The position numbers and the translations under genes are program-made. The notes below the pieces were generated by a model. That model saw nothing but the letters and a program-made list of their open reading frames with translations, made no database searches and had not been told where the DNA came from. Of a DNA stretch of 64,000 bases, positions 35,139-47,561 are shown piece after piece. Each line of letters starts with the position of its first letter. The stretch's first letter is position 1. The DNA is from Pleurodeles waltl. Its lineage: Eukaryota; Chordata; Amphibia; Caudata; Salamandridae. The stretch lies in the NCBI RefSeq assembly GCF_031143425.1, contig NC_090445.1, positions 1,195,020,691-1,195,084,690 of the forward strand. Reading direction: 5' to 3'.

Positions 35139-36045
35139 TTAGCATACACTTTGCTGTTTTTGACAAGCAGGAACAAAGTTTATGGTGAGCAACATCTGGA
35201 ATGCCATCCGTTGTAAGTACAAGTTGAGTGTCATCCACCACCTCAAATTGAGGCACCAAGTCCATGGGTATGTGGACCCTTCATACAGCATTGGACACTG
35301 TATTTTCACTACCACCATTCCTGCTGGACTATAACAGCTGTTCAGCTTCAAGACCAGCTCTTTAAGACTCAGTTCATGAGCCAACAAGATTTTTATCTCT
35401 TCCAAAGCTCTTTCAGCCTCCATTGCATGTTTTTCTTTGGCTAAGGCCCTCCGAGCTTCAGTCGTCTCTCCTCCACCAGGGCCCTTTCAGCCTCAGCTTT
35501 TCTCTCCTCTGCAGCCAGTTGAGTTAGCTGCAGCCTCAGGTCCCACTCACCCTGTCTGTCCTTTAGCTCCTCATGAGAAAGCATGTGAGAGAAGACACTT
35601 CTTCCTTGATTGGATCCAGCAGGGGACTCCTTCTCTGTGGGTCCTACTCCCTCCGAGGGAGCCATTATCAAGTCATGTTGCCCCGCATCCTCCGTATCGT
35701 CCTCACAGCCATCACCTTCTTGGTGCCCTGGTTCTCAGGCCAGGAATAAAAAGGGCTCTCCTTTCTCTGGCCCTCGGGCTGCAAAGTAGTCCTCCTCAAC
35801 CTCTTGCACAGGATCATCACCCTCTTGGTCCTCCAGTAAGAGCCCCAACCAGATGGTTTCTTTAAAGACCACAGGGCTGTCTTAAGATCCCTCTTAGTGG
35901 ACCTCCTGCTCATAGCAAGTCCCCTCTCCTTGCAGAGCTCCTTCAGTTCCCACATACTGTACAGTGACAGGGAAGCAACATCTGGATCCATTCGGCAAGG
36001 TATTACTAGTGCAACAAGAGTCCCAAGTGTATTAAGATGAATCAA
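35139..36045 (-). pseudogene. LTR-retrotransposon gag with SAP-like N-terminus
   Basis: Three minus-strand frames joined by small frameshifts (36045-35668, 35671-35441, 35423-35139) form one degraded gag. The N-terminal block SLYSMWELKELCKERGLAM followed by 'STKRDLKTAL' is a SAP-like helix-extension-helix. A charged coiled-coil repeat follows (EERKAEAERALVEERR, then EAERALEEIKILLAHELSLKEL). The shifted frame near 35,250 gives DLVPQFEV, a common opening of the capsid part in Ty3/Gypsy gags. No pol region remains. The neighbouring LTR-like end at 36192 is about 150 bp upstream, as expected for a leader. Confidence 0.6.
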
Positions 36046-36191
36046 AAATCTAAATTAGGAAAATGACCAAATGAGAGAAAAAGGAGAATTAAAAAAAACT
36101 CCTAATGGTCTTCGCTGTGAGATGGTAGTGTACACCAAATCACTGTATTGCACTGCACAAACACACGTCAATCATCACCGTTCAACACCAA

Positions 36192-36870
36192 TGTTAGAAA
36201 TTGGGTTATTGGTTGACTGGTTTGTGAGCACTGGTCAAGCAGCAACCACAATGCTAGTCAGGGTAGGGCACAAGCAAACCCCAAATTAACTACTGCTCAA
36301 CCCCCTGGTAGCTTGGCACAGAGCACTCAGGCTTAACTTAGCGGTGATGTGAAAAGTATTTGTGCAACACTTCAAACAGTAAAACAGTAATAAAAAAACA
36401 CTCACAATAACACACACAAAGGATCTCACACCAGGGTAGAACAAAGGTCCAAATAGTAGAAGAATTTTAAAGAATAAACTGTAAAATAGCGCCTAAAAGC
36501 AGAAAGCACCAACTGCAGCTTTCTGGTCGGGTCAAATTCAAACTTTCAGGCCAACCCTGATGGAGTGTGGGTTGAATACAGTACCAGATTAGTTGAGGGA
36601 CTTCTTAGTGCATATGAGACCGCAGACACAGAAAACCAACACTACAGTTATTATCACTGGTGAATGGGGGCCTACCCAAGGTAGTATGGCATTAACCTTT
36701 ATTACTTTTATATGGAAGTCCAGGGAGTTGGTTACACAAAGATATTGCTAAGGTATAGCTATTCATAAATGACGTTATATGTAGCACTCTTAATGACAGG
36801 TTATTTATGATATATTTTTCTTGTACAGAACTACTTTATCCTGCAGACTCCCTAGACCAGCAGAAGTGAT
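36192..36870 (-). mobile_element. Probable 5' LTR of the SAP-gag element
   Basis: On the minus strand the sequence ends ...CCAATTTCTAACA at 36192, followed directly by TTGGTGTTGAACGG, which looks like a tRNA primer-binding site. The gag starts about 150 bp further on. CA at the end and TGG at the start of the priming site are the expected LTR signatures. The other LTR boundary could not be fixed; 36870 is a guess. No second LTR lies within 1 kb downstream of gag, so the element is truncated. Confidence 0.4.
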
Positions 36871-37083
36871 GAGTGGTGGTATTTTGTGTCCTTGTTTTCT
36901 TTCATATATCACTCCAATTTCCCCTCTTGTGACACTGGTCTTCACACCTCTGTGTATGTAATAACTGTTAGGGGTACTGAGAGATGGAAAAGAGCATTGC
37001 TCTCATTGAATGCTATGCACATGGTTAGCGCAGATCTGGACACAGGGTGGACCTGCACAGAAGTACTTAGGTTTGCAAACTAT

Positions 37084-37468
37084 GGGGCATATCTAAGAAA
37101 AGTGGGTGCAGCGCCACTTTTCTTGTGTCCCTTAATGCCCCTTAGCGCACCCCTAATGTCACCATGTGTGCAACATATTGAAAGTACGGCGCACCATGGT
37201 GGTAGGCAAGGGACTAGTGTCAAAATCTTTGACGCAAATTCTGCAAAGCACCCAGAGGCCCTTTGTAACCAATGAAAGCCTTTTAATGCCTGCTGTGAGC
37301 AGGCTTTGGAAGTGCTGGAAAAAATTACGCAAAGAAATCGGTTAGATATCTTTGCACCATTTCCCCCCCTCCTCCCCGCCAAACGGATGAATGCCCCCTT
37401 TGCATACATTATGCCTGGTGTAGGCATAATGTAGCACAAAGGGTTAAAAAGTGGCTCTTATATGCCCC
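37084..37468. mobile_element. Inverted-repeat DNA element (MITE), 385 bp
   Basis: The ends are GGGGCATAT and its complement ATATGCCCC, with weaker complementarity further in (CTAAGAA versus TAAGAGCC). TAT lies outside on both sides (37081-37083 and 37469-37471), a 3-bp target duplication. The interior contains short inverted pairs such as GCATAATGTATG near 37,400-37,430. No coding content. Confidence 0.65.
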
Positions 37469-37920
37469 TATGTCTCTATGTCAGGAAACCATGCGTCAAA
37501 AGCTGATGGTCCCTTGCTGAACCCCCTGACAGGTTTATAGAACTGGGACTGGGTCTACAAACTACAGGAGGGCCAACAAAGCATCATAACCCTCTAACGG
37601 AGGGTTATGCATCATTTGCATCGTCAACCTTCAAAATAGAAAAAAAAATAAAAGAGCCAGCCCCTGCTTCGCTGGCTGAATGCTGTCCGCAGAAGAGTTT
37701 AGCCTCTTGCAACAGGTTGGAAGAAGGTTCTTCCAGTAGGCAGGCCCTGCAGCCAACTTCCACTTGTTTGTGTACAGCAGAGGTTGGTTATTGCTGAAGG
37801 CCATGCACAGAAGTGGAGAATAGTTTCATAGAAGTTAGATGTGGTAGATCATCAAAATAGAACACAAAATTCACTGACAAAAAACAACTGCTAAAGTGAA
37901 GTTATGGTTTGGTATGATTG

Positions 37921-37924
<4 letters not shown>
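37469..37924. other. Gene-free stretch
   Basis: No gene or recognisable element. The sequence is of mixed composition and leads into the first of three (TA)n tracts. Confidence 0.35.
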
Positions 37925-37980
<56 letters not shown>

Positions 37981-38102
37981 GCAGCAAATTTCTTGTAATC
38001 CCAAGAAAGGTCAGGACACTTCCAGTGTAATCAAAAGTATTTACTATCATACAGATTGTTCCTCCTTCCTTTTGAGCCTCGGTATTTCGGGTTTCTGCAG
38101 TG

Positions 38103-38156
<54 letters not shown>

Positions 38157-38422
38157 CCAATCCTTCTAAACTCGTATAGAAGATTCCCGAACAACATATG
38201 GAGGTCGAAAATACTTTATTTATTCACTTATGTGAGCAAGGCTACGGCTGAAACACCTTGTACCGGGAGGTAGCATTGGTGAATAAAGTATTTTGGACCT
38301 CCATTTGTTGTTCGGGAATCTTCTATACGAGTTTAGAAGGATTGTGCAACATTTGGTGGACAGCCAGATCCACGCCCGGACCGCTACCTAATTAGCAGCC
38401 TCGGATGCCTGGCAGTTTGGTG

Positions 38423-38475
<53 letters not shown>
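37925..38475. mobile_element. Penelope-like element remnant within (TA)n DNA
   Basis: Three long (TA)n tracts (37925-37978, 38119-38153, 38426-38474) bracket two short non-TA blocks. The right block is a long inverted repeat: 38156-38227 is nearly the reverse complement of 38279-38347, with a 51-base centre. The centre reads TGTGAGCAAGGCTACGGC followed by TGAAACACCTTGTACC, which resembles the degenerate hammerhead-type end of Penelope-like elements (GAAACGCGTTGG-type motif). The left block, on the minus strand, has AATACTTTTGATTACACTGG. Inverted terminal segments and insertion next to TA repeats are typical of this group. No reverse transcriptase is present. Confidence 0.5.
38156..38347. repeat. 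Inverted repeat with ~70-bp arms
   Basis: The left arm 38156-38227 and right arm 38279-38347 pair over nearly their whole length (GAAGATTCCCGAACAACA versus TGTTGTTCGGGAATCTTC), leaving a 51-base loop with the hammerhead-like centre. Confidence 0.9.
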
Positions 38476-38477
<2 letters not shown>

Positions 38478-38989
38478 AATGTGCAGAGTATAATGTGCTA
38501 TTTATTATCATTTTTGTGTGCGGGTGGGAACATGACCAATGAGAGTTGAAGCCTTGAGCATGTCATGATGCCCTTCCCTTCATTCAACTATGGTAATGAA
38601 CAGCATACAATATGCAGACCATCTGCATAATTCCTTCATGTTTAGTATCTAATTAATTAAAATCATTACAATGAAGACAAATTGGTAGAATAAATATCTT
38701 AGCTCCTATACATAAGTGGCAATTCAAGAATTGTTATGCACAAATGATATTCGAAGATCTGTACAAGAATATGCTAAAGTGCTTAATGTCTAACCAGTTC
38801 ATTCCACACAGTGCTAAAAGTCTTGTCTGATCAAATAAAATCGTTACAATCAATACAATTAAGACAAATGGATAAAATAATCATTTGAGCCACTATACAT
38901 ATAAGATAGTTCAAAATGAATCACGTTCAAGAAAATGCTAAAGTGGTTAACTTCTAACCAATTAATTTGGAACAATTCTGAAATACTTA
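38476..38989. other. Gene-free stretch
   Basis: AT-rich sequence. A diverged internal duplication is visible: 38,650-38,800 and 38,830-38,985 share 'aaatcattacaat(ga/ca)a', 'gacaaat', 'atgctaaagtg', and 'taaccagttcatt/taaccaattaatt' landmarks, spaced about 180 bp. No gene. Confidence 0.4.
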
Positions 38990-39591
38990 GGGCCCTAATT
39001 CGACTTTGGGGGACGGGAAGGCCCGTCTGCCAAACTCCCGACAAGGTGGCCGCCGCCCACGTGGTGACCTCCCCACTGGTGTCATTAAGAGTTTCCCGCT
39101 AGGTCAGCGGGCGGAAACCTGAGTTTCCACTTGCTGGCCTAGCGGGAAACAGGCTACAGCATTGTCTCTGGCTCGTAATTGAGCCAGTGGCAATGCTGTA
39201 GCCTGCAAGGTGCACCTGCACCCTTGCAATGTTCACTGTCTGCAGAGCTGGTGCTGACCAGAGGGGTCCCTGCACTACCCATGCCAAGTGCATAGGCAGT
39301 GCAGTGGCCTTCCTGGGACCCCCTGCATCCGTTCTCTGACAGCCTTTTCATGGCGGTGGTACCGCCATGAAAAGGCTAGCAGAAAACAAGGTTGTAATCC
39401 TCAGGGCAGCACTAGTTGCAGTGCTGCCCCAGCAGATTAGGACTGCCACCAACCCCCAGACTGCTGGGATCTCTGATCCTGGCTGAACTGACGGTTCCCT
39501 GGCGACCCGCTCGCCAGGGTTGTAATGTGGCGGTCTGAGCCTCATCAGTGAGCCTGGCGGTCTAGTGATCGCCAGGCTCGTAATGAGGCCC
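38990..39591. mobile_element. Inverted-repeat DNA transposon (Harbinger-like, non-autonomous), copy 3
   Basis: The left end GGGCCCTAATTCGAC and the reverse complement of the right end, GGGCCTCATTACGAG, match, and TTA flanks both sides (38987-38989 and 39592-39594). The interior is GC-rich and made of consecutive hairpins, for example 39084-39145 (CTAGCGGGAAAC type) and 39150-39205 (GGCTACAGCATTG and its complement). Its hairpins correspond to those in the 47562-48192 element, so the two are related. No coding content. Confidence 0.75.
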
Positions 39592-39947
39592 TTAATGTTT
39601 GATAACTCTGGAGTGCACATGTGCAAATCGTTCTCAGCTATCAATGCAAGAAAGCCTTGTGTGCTTAACATTCAATTTTCATCTTTTAGCTTCATTAACT
39701 ATCACTTTTTATCCATAGGGCATAATTATATTGTGCATAAGAACAAGTAAATGTAAACTATATAGCAATACTAGACATTTAAGATAAATATGTAAATATT
39801 TGTTCTGACTCAGCCAGAAGCTTAACAAACTGTCAAATAGGAGAGTTGAGGTGCCTGTTAGACATAGCATAAGTGCTTGGCAACATATTCTCACTTCTGC
39901 TTTTAAAAATAATGGTTTTAAAGGAATTTGGCAAGTTTTGGCAGACA
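39592..39947. other. Gene-free stretch
   Basis: AT-rich; probably 3' sequence of the minus-strand LINE fragment to its right. No gene. Confidence 0.35.
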
Positions 39948-41470
39948 TTAACTAAATGCAGTAGTTTCTTGTGATACCCACAGACTGCAGCTGCCAGTTG
40001 CCCATTGTTGAAGCCGTTTTGAAGTGCTGTCCTTCACTGGGTACCTGTCAAATCTTAACTTAATAAATGTACCCCTCATACGTGATGTAAAGGGGATAGA
40101 CATATGAGGCTGAATTTCCAATTTCTCATAGAAGTTTATGAGTGTCCAAGCATGCTTCTTGGCTGCTAATGCATACTTATCAACATTGAAAGAGAGTTGT
40201 TTTGTTGCTTGATTCAAAAAGCGCTTAAAGCAGACTCATTTCATTTCTGGAGGCCTAATTATCTGTAAAGTGTGATAGCACATTTATAAGTAGGCTGTCC
40301 AAACACCAGCATACATAGAGTTGTTGATTTCTTGCCAGCACATATTTGCTAAGGAACACGGTTCAGATAAGTACAAGGAGTGTGAACATTTTAAAAAGGT
40401 GGTCTGTTGCACTAAAGCTTGTCCTTGTTAACCAAACTCCAATTGAATTTCTGCATGGCCAATCTTCTTAGGAATCATAAAAAGAGATTGAATAGCCTTG
40501 ATTTGTAATAGGTCCAGTAGTTTGATGGGCTTCTCTCAGAAAATGACTGACTCATAGGCTTATGCTGGGATCAATTTAGTGGCCCTGATTTTCACCAAAT
40601 GTTCATATATAGGGCACCTTAGTTTATCTTATAGTGATTTAAAAGCAACAATGGTGGAAGATGTTTTGGCTCTTAATAGTTTAAAATAACATTTAACTGA
40701 AATGTAATAATAAAAAAAGTGCCTAAGTATTTGTAACTCATAACCAATGCAGTAGGCTATCCCCTTACATGCTAGGATTGAGATCTAGCTGGAGACTGCC
40801 CTACTGTCATTATTTTGGTTTTCTTAATATTCAGTTCCATTTGATTCATTTAAATATATTAGTCAAAAGACTTGATTAATTTTTGTAAGCCTATGGGTGT
40901 CTGACTGAGTAATATAGTATCATAGAAGTATTATAGATATTTTAGACGAAGAGTTTGCAAATTTAGGAGGGTATGCATTCATTTTTTCCAGATGCTAGTT
41001 CAGATCCACCATGAAGAGATTAAATAAATATGGCACAAGCACACACCCTTGCTTTAAGCCATTGAAAGTTTTAATTTGTCATGTCAGACTAGTTCCATCC
41101 CCCAGCTTGATCTGTGACCAGATATCCATATATAGGAGGATGATCAGATCAAGTAATTTTTTAGACACTCCCCGCGCCACTAATTTTTTCCATAGCAAGG
41201 CTCAGGAAGATATATCAAATGCTGCTTTTAGATCTATAAAGCAAATATACAAATTTTTCCTCTTAATAACTGCACTCTCGGCCATCAAAATTAGGGCCAT
41301 CAAGTTGGTGATTGTTGACATACACTATGCAGAGCACCTGCTTATATGGTTTATACTATGGCATTTTTCATGTATATTTGTTTTAAGAAAGGTATTTAAT
41401 CAAACTCATAATGGAGGGGCTAAATTTCTGCCACTATGTAAAATAATATTGAAGAGGTGTCCTGTGTATT
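39948..41470 (-). pseudogene. LINE fragment: reverse transcriptase and C-terminus
   Basis: The minus strand contains a degraded reverse transcriptase between 41,470 and 40,900: FIDLKAAFDIS (motif A), then WKKLVARGVSKNLLDLIILL, and GLKQGCVLVPYLFNLFMVDL (motif B). These resemble the plus-strand LINE at 22.7-23.0 kb, so it is probably the same family. Frame 40217-39948 is the C-terminal part. Stops and frameshifts are frequent. The plus-strand 153-codon frame over 41011-41472 is an antisense shadow. Confidence 0.65.
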
Positions 41471-43630
41471 AGGAGTTGTTTTTCTGTGTAAGGTCACTGT
41501 AGCATACAATCTGTGAGCCAGTAAACAGTCATGTCAGTTTTGCTGCATTGTAGTAATAAATCTATGAATGTGTTTATCAGTACAGTTGCTCTAGTTTACA
41601 GTTTAATGGACCTTATTTATTGTCACTGCCATGGCATACGTGTAAAAATGTATGTGTACATCAGAGGCTACAGTAGTGCCACTGGAGCTACGGTTAGATC
41701 ATTTTCCATTGAAAATGTATTTTTACTTTCTTAATTACTTTGGTCACTGTTCGAATCTGCACAATGTTTTCAAAAAAACACAGTACATCCAAATAACGTT
41801 CTTAATGGCAAGTATTGTGCAGATCCAACCAGTTGGGGCCTAAAATTAGGCAGGGTCCAGAAAATACATTTCCATTTTAACTCCCATATGATTCTTTGCC
41901 TCTTTGGCTGAACCGATTCATTAAAAATGTGGTGTGTAAATAGAACTTTTCTCAAGCAAATGCCTTTGCTTGGTTGGATGTAAATCCATTCGGTAGTTTT
42001 TAGGACCCCATTGGATAAAAGAGCTTTTTCCGCACATTCAGCTGCAGCTTCTCCATTCCACTATGCTTTTATTGGTTGGACATCATAAACAATTTTGTTG
42101 CATCCACCATTATCCAACATGATGCAGTGAGCAGCATATTGGGAAATTTACATAAAGTAAAATGCATTTTCAATGTAATGGGTCTCGCGTTTACTCGAGT
42201 TAAAGGTATTAGCGTTGTAAACTCCTAACCGGACTTTTCTTGCCACATAAACTAAAAAGTAAAACAGTTTCGCATTAGCGAGTTGACGGCTGCCATGAGG
42301 GCAAAGCTTTGCTTGCAGTGAAACGTATTGGCAAAAGTACAATTATGCATGTAACTGGCAAGAGTCCAGTTATCCATGTAACAGGCAAAAGGGAAAATAT
42401 TTATGTAAAAGGGTCGTTGTCATTCCAAGCGCTCTACACCTGCCCAGCGAAATCACGCTGCCTATGAAATAAAGAGAAAACAAAGTGCAGAAACCATATG
42501 GAAAAAACAAGGAGTATGTTTTCAGTAGTTGCCCGGTGCGCTCGAGGTGGGCTTAACAGCGGGAAAGGCATGAGGAATGCATGCCTTTCACTAATGAAAT
42601 GAAGCTAATTTTAAAAGGCAAGCCCATGAACCAGACAAACTGATGGGCTTGACATGGGCGTGGTTAAAAGCCCACAGAGAGATTACACCAGGGACAGAGT
42701 GCTTTGCACGCTCGACCCTAAAAAGGGCACAAAACAGACAAAGTGATCCTCTCTTCATCGCTAGGCCCAAGTCTATGGTCCTCAAAGGAAACCACCCCGA
42801 GAAGTAAAAAAAAAACAACAACGTTTTGTATTGTGAGATATGTGAACTATATAATGGATTTGCAAATCCAGGACCCTTCCTGGTCTGCGGGAGCCACATA
42901 GGATCCTTTGCTATCGCTGCCTCAATAATGTATATTTATACACAGCCAGAGAGAGAAGGATGTTTTCTTGAAAATTTTACAGGAGGAAATGATGGACTTG
43001 TCTGGTGTAAATCTAAAGGGAGATGGAGGGATATGCTCACATTTTGAATTATTCTAGTACTTTGTGACATGCCTTTCCAAATACTAATCTATGTAGCCTA
43101 TTTGCCCAGGAATTTGCAAGTGATTTAAATATTGTATATATATTAAGTATTATGAAGAAAGATGGACCGCCAGACTTGATGTAGAGCTGTTGGCTATGGT
43201 ATTGAAGTCATCATCTGTCAAATTAAAAGCATGTTTAAAGCAGTTAATTAAATATATAGAGATAGACTATTACATTTTGTGAAATAGTAGAATCTTCCTA
43301 AATTATGATTGTAATATATTTTTGGGGAGTGTAATTAATTATGTATTTCATATCCTCTTTAATGCAAGTTTCTGTCTCTGTTAAATAAATAAACGGCGGT
43401 GGGGAAATGCCTCACTTTCACAAAGTGATAGAGCAAGTCACCTGTGTTGTTTCTAATTGTTGGCAAGAATTCCTTATTGTTTTGACATTTCAATTAATAT
43501 GTTTTACTAGATGATATATTTATACACCCTCGAGTTCCTGGATCAAGCTATTGGGGTATAATATTATTCTCTCTCTGTTAAATAGAGAAGATGTAGAGAA
43601 CTAAATTGAATTTTACTAAGTGTCACTCTT
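41471..43630. other. Gene-free stretch, probably old interspersed repeats
   Basis: No gene is recognised. The segment 42,150-42,760 has more even composition and a repeat-like texture, with the internally recurring motif 'catgtaac(t/a)ggcaa(g/a)ag' at about 42,347-42,392, but its class and limits are unclear. The remainder is AT-rich. Confidence 0.35.
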
Positions 43631-45240
43631 TCTACCAATTTTATTTTTTTATTATCAGTCTTTATTAGCTTGAAGAACAATGTAGTAGATACAATGAGAT
43701 TAACAAGACGGACGTGAAAAGTAGTGTCATAAACACTGTCCAGGTTCCAGTCCTAACTTATGAAGTTACATAGCAACATCCCAAACTTGGTGGAGGTGCT
43801 ATCCCCTTAACTATGTAAAGAAAACAAAGATAGCAATCCGTGGTCCTAATCAACAACAAGAGTAATAACTGCATGTACATAGTGTCTCTTGTTTCTCACA
43901 GGCAACCTGCAGTGGGTAAACAAAGTTAAAAAAAGGCTACCAGGCTAGCCAATGTGGGGTACAGAGTTGTAGGTATAGTGTCGAAGGAGAAGCGTGTACA
44001 GAACCAGGAGCAACTAGGGACGGAAATCAAGGTAATAAGCAAGCAACTGCTTTGCAAATAACTATTCAGCAAAGATGTCAACCCTTAAGAAAGGAGCTTC
44101 AGGTTTATTTAAGATCTACAATTTGTCATTGAGTTTATAGATCAGTCTCTCAAACAGTGCCATTTCGTACATGCCCTCCAGCTATGTTTGGGGTGGTTTT
44201 TTGGTGCACTCCCACAACACATGAACAATGTTGAATTCTGGCACCCCACATCTAAAGCACCCTGAAGTGGTGCTGAGGTTAGCTTTGTGTAATTTCGCTC
44301 ACAACCAATGTCAGCGATGGTGGAATTTGTAAAAACTTTACTGTGATTCCCGAAGCTCCTTATTATAGTCTGCCCAGAGTACTTCTCAGTCATCCTCCAG
44401 GAATTGTGTAGTGAGCTGTGTTTCCCACCAAGTGTGTGACGTGGAGGTTGTATTTGCAGAGAAACATGTTCCATCAGTGTAGCATACAGCATGAATATAA
44501 CCCCAACAAAAATTTTCAAAGTGTGAATTTAGTGAGCTATAGGGGAGCGAGACAAAACAATTTGGGCTTCCCCAAACTTGCTAACAAGGCTCGGGATAGT
44601 TGTGCCTAGCTCCATTGTTGGGAGGCTGAGGTGCCAAACTTGTGTTGCAAAGTATGGAATGGTTTCACGGAGTCATGATAGATAAGGTTGTCAACGGGTT
44701 GGATTTTGTGTTTTCCAGAGTGACCAATTGATCTCCTCACCCCTATTGTGATGTCTGTGTTTTGCCACAACAGTGCTGTGGAATGCATGTGGCTAGAAGC
44801 ATTTAACAATTTGGTAGCCCACCGCCGTACATATCAAGAGGTGTTAATGATGGTATTGGAGTGGTGGAGTGATTCGGGGTTGTGAGGTGCAGTATATAGT
44901 GAGATCCCCAAACGTATTCTGAATTTTATTGCAGCCCAAGAGGGTATCAGTCAGTGCATAGGAAGCATGTAAACTGAGTGAGCCAGTTTGTGTTTCAGCC
45001 AATAACCAGGTGGGGTAGCCTCAGGCCATACTTTCACAGAGACATATAATTTGGAGCCCTTCAGTCCCCATATAAACTGGGAAATGGAGCGGGATACATC
45101 TTTGAAAATAGACTGTGGAATAAAAAGGTGCAGCATGCCAAAGAAGTAAAATTGAATGTGGGTGCCACATTAATTTTGAGAACCTTGGAAGGTAAAGTAT
45201 TAATTATATTTTGCTTCCTTTTTTAGATCGAACCTACCAA
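43630..45240 (-). pseudogene. 5'-truncated L1-like LINE
   Basis: Only the ORF2 C-terminus and 3' end of a Tx1/L1-type element remain. Frame 45136-44951 contains FIPQSIFKDVSRSISQFIWG, matching the post-RT block seen at 15.3 kb. Downstream, in shifted frames near 44,250-44,190, is CGVPEFNIVHVLWECTK, the C-terminal Cys/His block of L1-like ORF2. The 3' end is a T-rich run at about 43,640-43,660. Many stops indicate age. Confidence 0.65.
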
Positions 45241-47284
45241 ACAGGGTAGTTATGTGATTACAAAATATATATATTGTGGACTTAACAAGAACATACAAGG
45301 ACTTGCAACTTGCCTCTTGCTTACCATTGGTTGTCTTTACTGTCACTCTCATTTTCTTTCTTATTCGAAGGCTACTTATCTTATGACATTGCCAAATGAG
45401 CTTTGCTAGTTTACCTGTATCATTCAACTGCTCACTTTTAAGAAGTTATTTTCTCCTTTGCCCTAAGCATTTCACAATAGTGCACATGTTTTGAAGCTGT
45501 GTGTCTGGTGTGATTCTCTTCCACCCTCTGATCTCCGTGTTGCTCTTTCATGCCCATTTGCTTCTCCCCTGTCAGCCTGTGTGTTCTTGTCACCCTTTTG
45601 TGCTCCTCAACCGTTGCTTCCTGCCTGTGTGCTTCTCACCCCCAACACCATGTTTTCCTTTCTGTCGCCATTTTGCTTTTCTCTGCCTCCTTCCTGCGCA
45701 TCCCATGTTGCTTCCTTCCATCCACACCTTGCATGTTGCTTCACCTCACCCGTGCTCCCAGTGCTGCTTTGCATTCATCCTGTGTTGCTTACAACAACCA
45801 GTGTTTCTTCTAACTTAGCCGTTTAAAGAAAACACGTTTGAGGATTTTTTCCTTTTTATATAATCTCAAGTTGATAAATAAAAAGAAAAAAACACCTGTG
45901 CCATTTTGCGAGCATATGCTTGCGTGGTGCATGTTCTTATAAAATAGCAAAGGTCGCTGCATCATAGTTTTTTAAATTCTTCTTTAGCCATGCTGCACAG
46001 CATTACGGATGCTGTGCAGCATCGCAAAAAACATTACCAAAGTAGTAGTTCCTACTGGCAAGAGCTGTTGGCTTTGCCAGTGCTCAATATTTAATATATC
46101 TGATGGCAAGTTACTTGGGCTAATAAAAAAGTTAACATTAAAACCATTAGTTTATAGTTGCCCAATGCCTAATGGTATATTTCGTTTATTGTCGTCTTAT
46201 ATGCTTAGGAGTGCATGAGCTAAACTTGCATTCAATCCCATAATTAAAGTGTATATTGTGAGTATTCAAAGCCTGAGTCTTGCTTTTCCAACCCTACAGA
46301 ACAAGATGGCTGCATTCAATCAAATAAAGATGTAGTCGGAAGATACTGCCTTTTAAAAACTGCAAGTCTTGCAGTTTCAGGACTTCACCATTTTCGCAAT
46401 TGTAAATACAACAGAAGAAATGCCGTTTATTGCTTGCTAGGACTCTTTAGACCTGTAAAATGCAGCAGTTCTTCTTAGTAGTCGAGTCCAAGTCATAAAG
46501 AAAGGAGAGTTGATGGAACAGGTTGGTAATTTTCAAGATGAATGTACAAGTTCCCATGTGTAGGGAAGGAAAGGGAAGAAAACAGCTAATGTTGGGTAAA
46601 AGATAGAGACTGCTTTCAGATGCCTTCCAAGCTTTAAGATCTTGCACATTGTACCACATTAGATTAAATCACAGTGAGAATGCCACCAGCAACATCTGAT
46701 GCCCATTTTCCAAACTAGCTGCTCAGGGACACTGCACAGACCTCAAATGATGCTGTTTCCATGCCGCTGCCTCCAAACCAACTTATGCCTTCTTTCTTTT
46801 CGCAATAGCACAATCAAGTTACCTCCTGTGAATTTTGCTTATAATACTTAGTTATAGGAGATCAAAGCTGCGAGTTGAATTATCAAAAAGCCTTTCTTTC
46901 TTATACTGTATTAGGCAAAGCATATTTATCAAAACATTGAATGCAAAAGGAAAGGACTTAAATGTGAAATCATACACATTGATTGTAAACAAAGCAATCA
47001 CTCAAAGATTTATTAAAAAACGTTCAGGAGTTACTGTGTTCTGTCACCGATTAGTGGATCATAGTGAAGCTCATCAAATGAGAGTAAAAATCCAGTTCCA
47101 AACGTTCACACTGAGTAGTATAATAAGCATCTTTAACGTAATTTTGTCCATACGCTATCTTAAAAGTGCACAAGAAATACAGGATAGTCATAGGTGGAGG
47201 ATATGTTGTCCTTATGCTTTCTTTTCTAGTATCGACACATTAGAGCTAATGCCTATGGCTAATGCTGACGTGTTTCTACTCTTA
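45241..47284. other. Gene-free stretch with pyrimidine-rich tract
   Basis: No gene recognised. From 45,510 to 45,810 the plus strand is pyrimidine-rich with irregular recurrence of TGTTGCTTC and GTGTGCTTCTC motifs, a degenerate minisatellite that leaves several long frames open without any being a likely protein. The frame at 46835-47356 (173 codons) has no recognised domain and runs into the short MITE at its end, so it is not called as a gene. Confidence 0.4.
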
Positions 47285-47352
47285 GGGCCATATGTACGAA
47301 CGCTTTTTCCCATAGACACAGAATGGGTAAAAACCTTTGCTACATCTGGCCC
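47285..47352. mobile_element. 68-bp miniature inverted-repeat element
   Basis: GGGCCATATGTACGAA at the left and the complement of GGGCCAGATGTAGCAAAGG at the right form imperfect inverted repeats that pair through most of the element (AACGCTTTTTCCCAT with ATGGGTAAAAACC). TTA flanks both sides (47282-47284 and 47353-47355). It is the smallest mobile element in the window. Confidence 0.75.
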
Positions 47353-47561
47353 TTAGTGAGGTAAAGGGTCTCATCAGGACTAGGAACTTGTAGACCTGTA
47401 GTCAGGAAAGAAGATAATGGAATCACTTTTAGTGTCAAGTGATAAGTGTGGGAGAGAAACAGTACCTGTTTAGAGAGAAAACTGGGGATCATAAGCCTAA
47501 CCTGAGGAGCTAGAGGCTGCATGACTGACCAGCAGAAGCTTTACCAGCAGTTGGAGACTAT

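Noticed and set aside
41011..41472. 153-codon plus-strand frame
   Set aside because: It is antisense to a clear, though degraded, LINE reverse transcriptase on the minus strand.
45491..45826. Cys/Ser/Pro/Leu-rich frames on the plus strand in three phases
   Set aside because: A pyrimidine-rich degenerate minisatellite leaves all three frames open. No initiation context or domain supports a protein.
46835..47356. 173-codon plus-strand frame
   Set aside because: No recognisable motif, AT-rich codon use like the surroundings, and its end lies in a 68-bp MITE. Probably chance.
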